Below, piece by piece: positions 6,207 to 6,701 of a stretch of DNA of 6,701 nt. The stretch's first letter is position 1; every line of letters begins with the position of its first letter. The DNA is from Streptomyces lilacinus (GTDB taxonomy: Bacteria; Actinomycetota; Actinomycetes; Streptomycetales; Streptomycetaceae), in the NCBI GenBank assembly GCA_000715685.1, contig KL569449.1, positions 1,019-7,719 on the forward strand. Reading direction: 5' to 3'. Position numbers and translations under genes: made by a program. The notes beneath the pieces were generated by a model. The model had not been told where the DNA came from, did no database searches, and saw only the letters and a list, made by a program, of their open reading frames with translations.

Positions 6207-6701
6207 GTGCTGACGTTCAAGGACTACGACCGCTTCTGCCTGGCCGACCCCGTCTTCCACGACGTCCCCGAGCGGTACCCCGACGACCACGACCGCCTCG
6301 CCGCCGCCCGCCGCCCGCCGCCACCGGGCTGGGAGCGGGCCGAGTCGGGCTGGTGGATCACCCTCCGGCCGCCCCGCGCCCGACCCCGCACCACCGACTG
6401 GCGGATCGACGTGTCGGTGACGCCCACCGACCTGGCGAGGGCCGTCGAGATCGTGTGGGGGCACTGCGTGGCGCGCGGCCTCGCCTTCGACTTCCTTCGC
6501 AGCACCGCCACGGCGCGCGAGCTCGACGGCCACCGGGCCGACCTGTATAAGAGACAGGTCCTGACCCGCACCCTGGACGAACTCTCCGTGCTGCTCGACG
6601 GGTTGCGCGGCCCGTACGCCCTGGGGGCGCTGCGGCACGGCCCGGGCCCGCTCCACGTCCGGCACGGCGTACCCGCGCCCGGCTCGCGGCAGGCGGTGTT
6701 C
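6207..6701 (+). CDS. LanKC-like class III/IV lanthipeptide synthetase, N-terminal part (3' end outside window)
   Basis: The frame is open from GTG 6207 to the window edge: 165 residues. It matches the N-terminal lyase region of LanKC/LanL synthetases: DYDRFCLADPVFHDVP (6-21), GWERAESGWWITLRP (41-55), TDWRIDVSVTPTDLARAVEIVW (63-84), LAFDFLRS (92-99), then LRGPYALGALRHGPGPLHVRHG (133-154). Full-length family members continue with a Ser/Thr kinase and a LanC-like cyclase, and dehydrate and cyclise Ser/Thr/Cys in a precursor peptide in the cytoplasm. Relative to the consensus I remember (WVH, WKIHVSA, FKF), this copy has T52, R66, D68 and D95, so lyase activity is uncertain. Residues 113-117 (LYKRQ) come from a Tn5 mosaic-end sequence and replace a conserved Gly-Lys stretch, so the coding sequence is probably damaged by assembly. 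No gene symbol is given because the product is unknown. Confidence 0.82.
   Translation, partial: MLTFKDYDRFCLADPVFHDVPERYPDDHDRLAAARRPPPPGWERAESGWWITLRPPRARPRTTDWRIDVSVTPTDLARAVEIVWGHCVARGLAFDFLRSTATARELDGHRADLYKRQVLTRTLDELSVLLDGLRGPYALGALRHGPGPLHVRHGVPAPGSRQAVF
6544..6557 (+). other. Tn5/Nextera mosaic-end remnant (probable sequencing artefact)
   Basis: TGTATAAGAGACAG is identical to the last 14 of the 19 bases of the Tn5 mosaic end used in transposase library kits; over all 19 aligned positions (6539-6557) 16 match. It is strikingly AT-rich within GC-rich DNA, contains the rare codons TAT and AGA, and reads L-Y-K-R-Q, a familiar contaminant peptide in translated assemblies. The flanking bases (CGGGCCGAC before, GTCCTGACC after) show no 9-bp target duplication. 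The synthetase reading frame continues across it, but a block expected from the family is missing. Confidence 0.85.

Noticed and set aside
6544..6557. A natural Tn5/IS50 insertion scar
   Set aside because: Only 14 nt of one end match, there is no 9-bp duplication, and the sequence equals the adapter used in common library kits, so an artefact is more likely.

Overview
The window looks like chromosomal DNA from a Streptomyces-type actinomycete. Coding DNA is very GC-rich with strong G/C third-position bias in most genes, start codons are often GTG, and the gene families are typical of that group: an Ala-rich secreted toxin with a Hint domain, a NarL-type two-component pair, and a LanKC-like lanthipeptide synthetase. 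No rRNA, tRNA, CRISPR array or complete insertion sequence was seen.

Left part (1-2038, + strand). The C-terminal 497 residues of a large polymorphic toxin enter from beyond the left edge: Ala-rich helical stalk, helical pre-toxin segment, Hint autoprotease, and a small C-terminal domain that looks like a BECR-fold ribonuclease. A 154-residue gene 26 nt downstream is the probable cognate immunity protein. A perfect 15-bp hairpin closes this module.

Middle part (2099-4838, - strand). A membrane histidine kinase and a LuxR-type response regulator overlap by 8 nt and form one operon. A recognisable -35/-10 pair and a good ribosome binding site precede the kinase.

Right part (about 5071-6701, + strand). 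Diverging from the kinase is a radical SAM enzyme. After 74 nt comes the N-terminal 165 residues of a class III/IV-like lanthipeptide synthetase (LanKC), which runs off the right edge. This looks like part of a RiPP biosynthetic locus combining radical SAM chemistry with a LanKC-like enzyme. The radical SAM protein has an SPASM/twitch-like tail without the usual auxiliary cluster cysteines. The synthetase's lyase domain departs from the usual consensus at several conserved positions. No convincing precursor peptide gene lies in the window; the divergent promoter region holds only weak candidates.

Caution: positions 6544-6557 carry 14 nt identical to the inner end of the Tn5/Nextera mosaic end, read in frame as L-Y-K-R-Q. 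They sit exactly where LanKC proteins normally have a conserved Gly-Lys-containing stretch. This is most simply a library or assembly artefact that has removed part of the gene, so the sequence across 6540-6560 should not be trusted.
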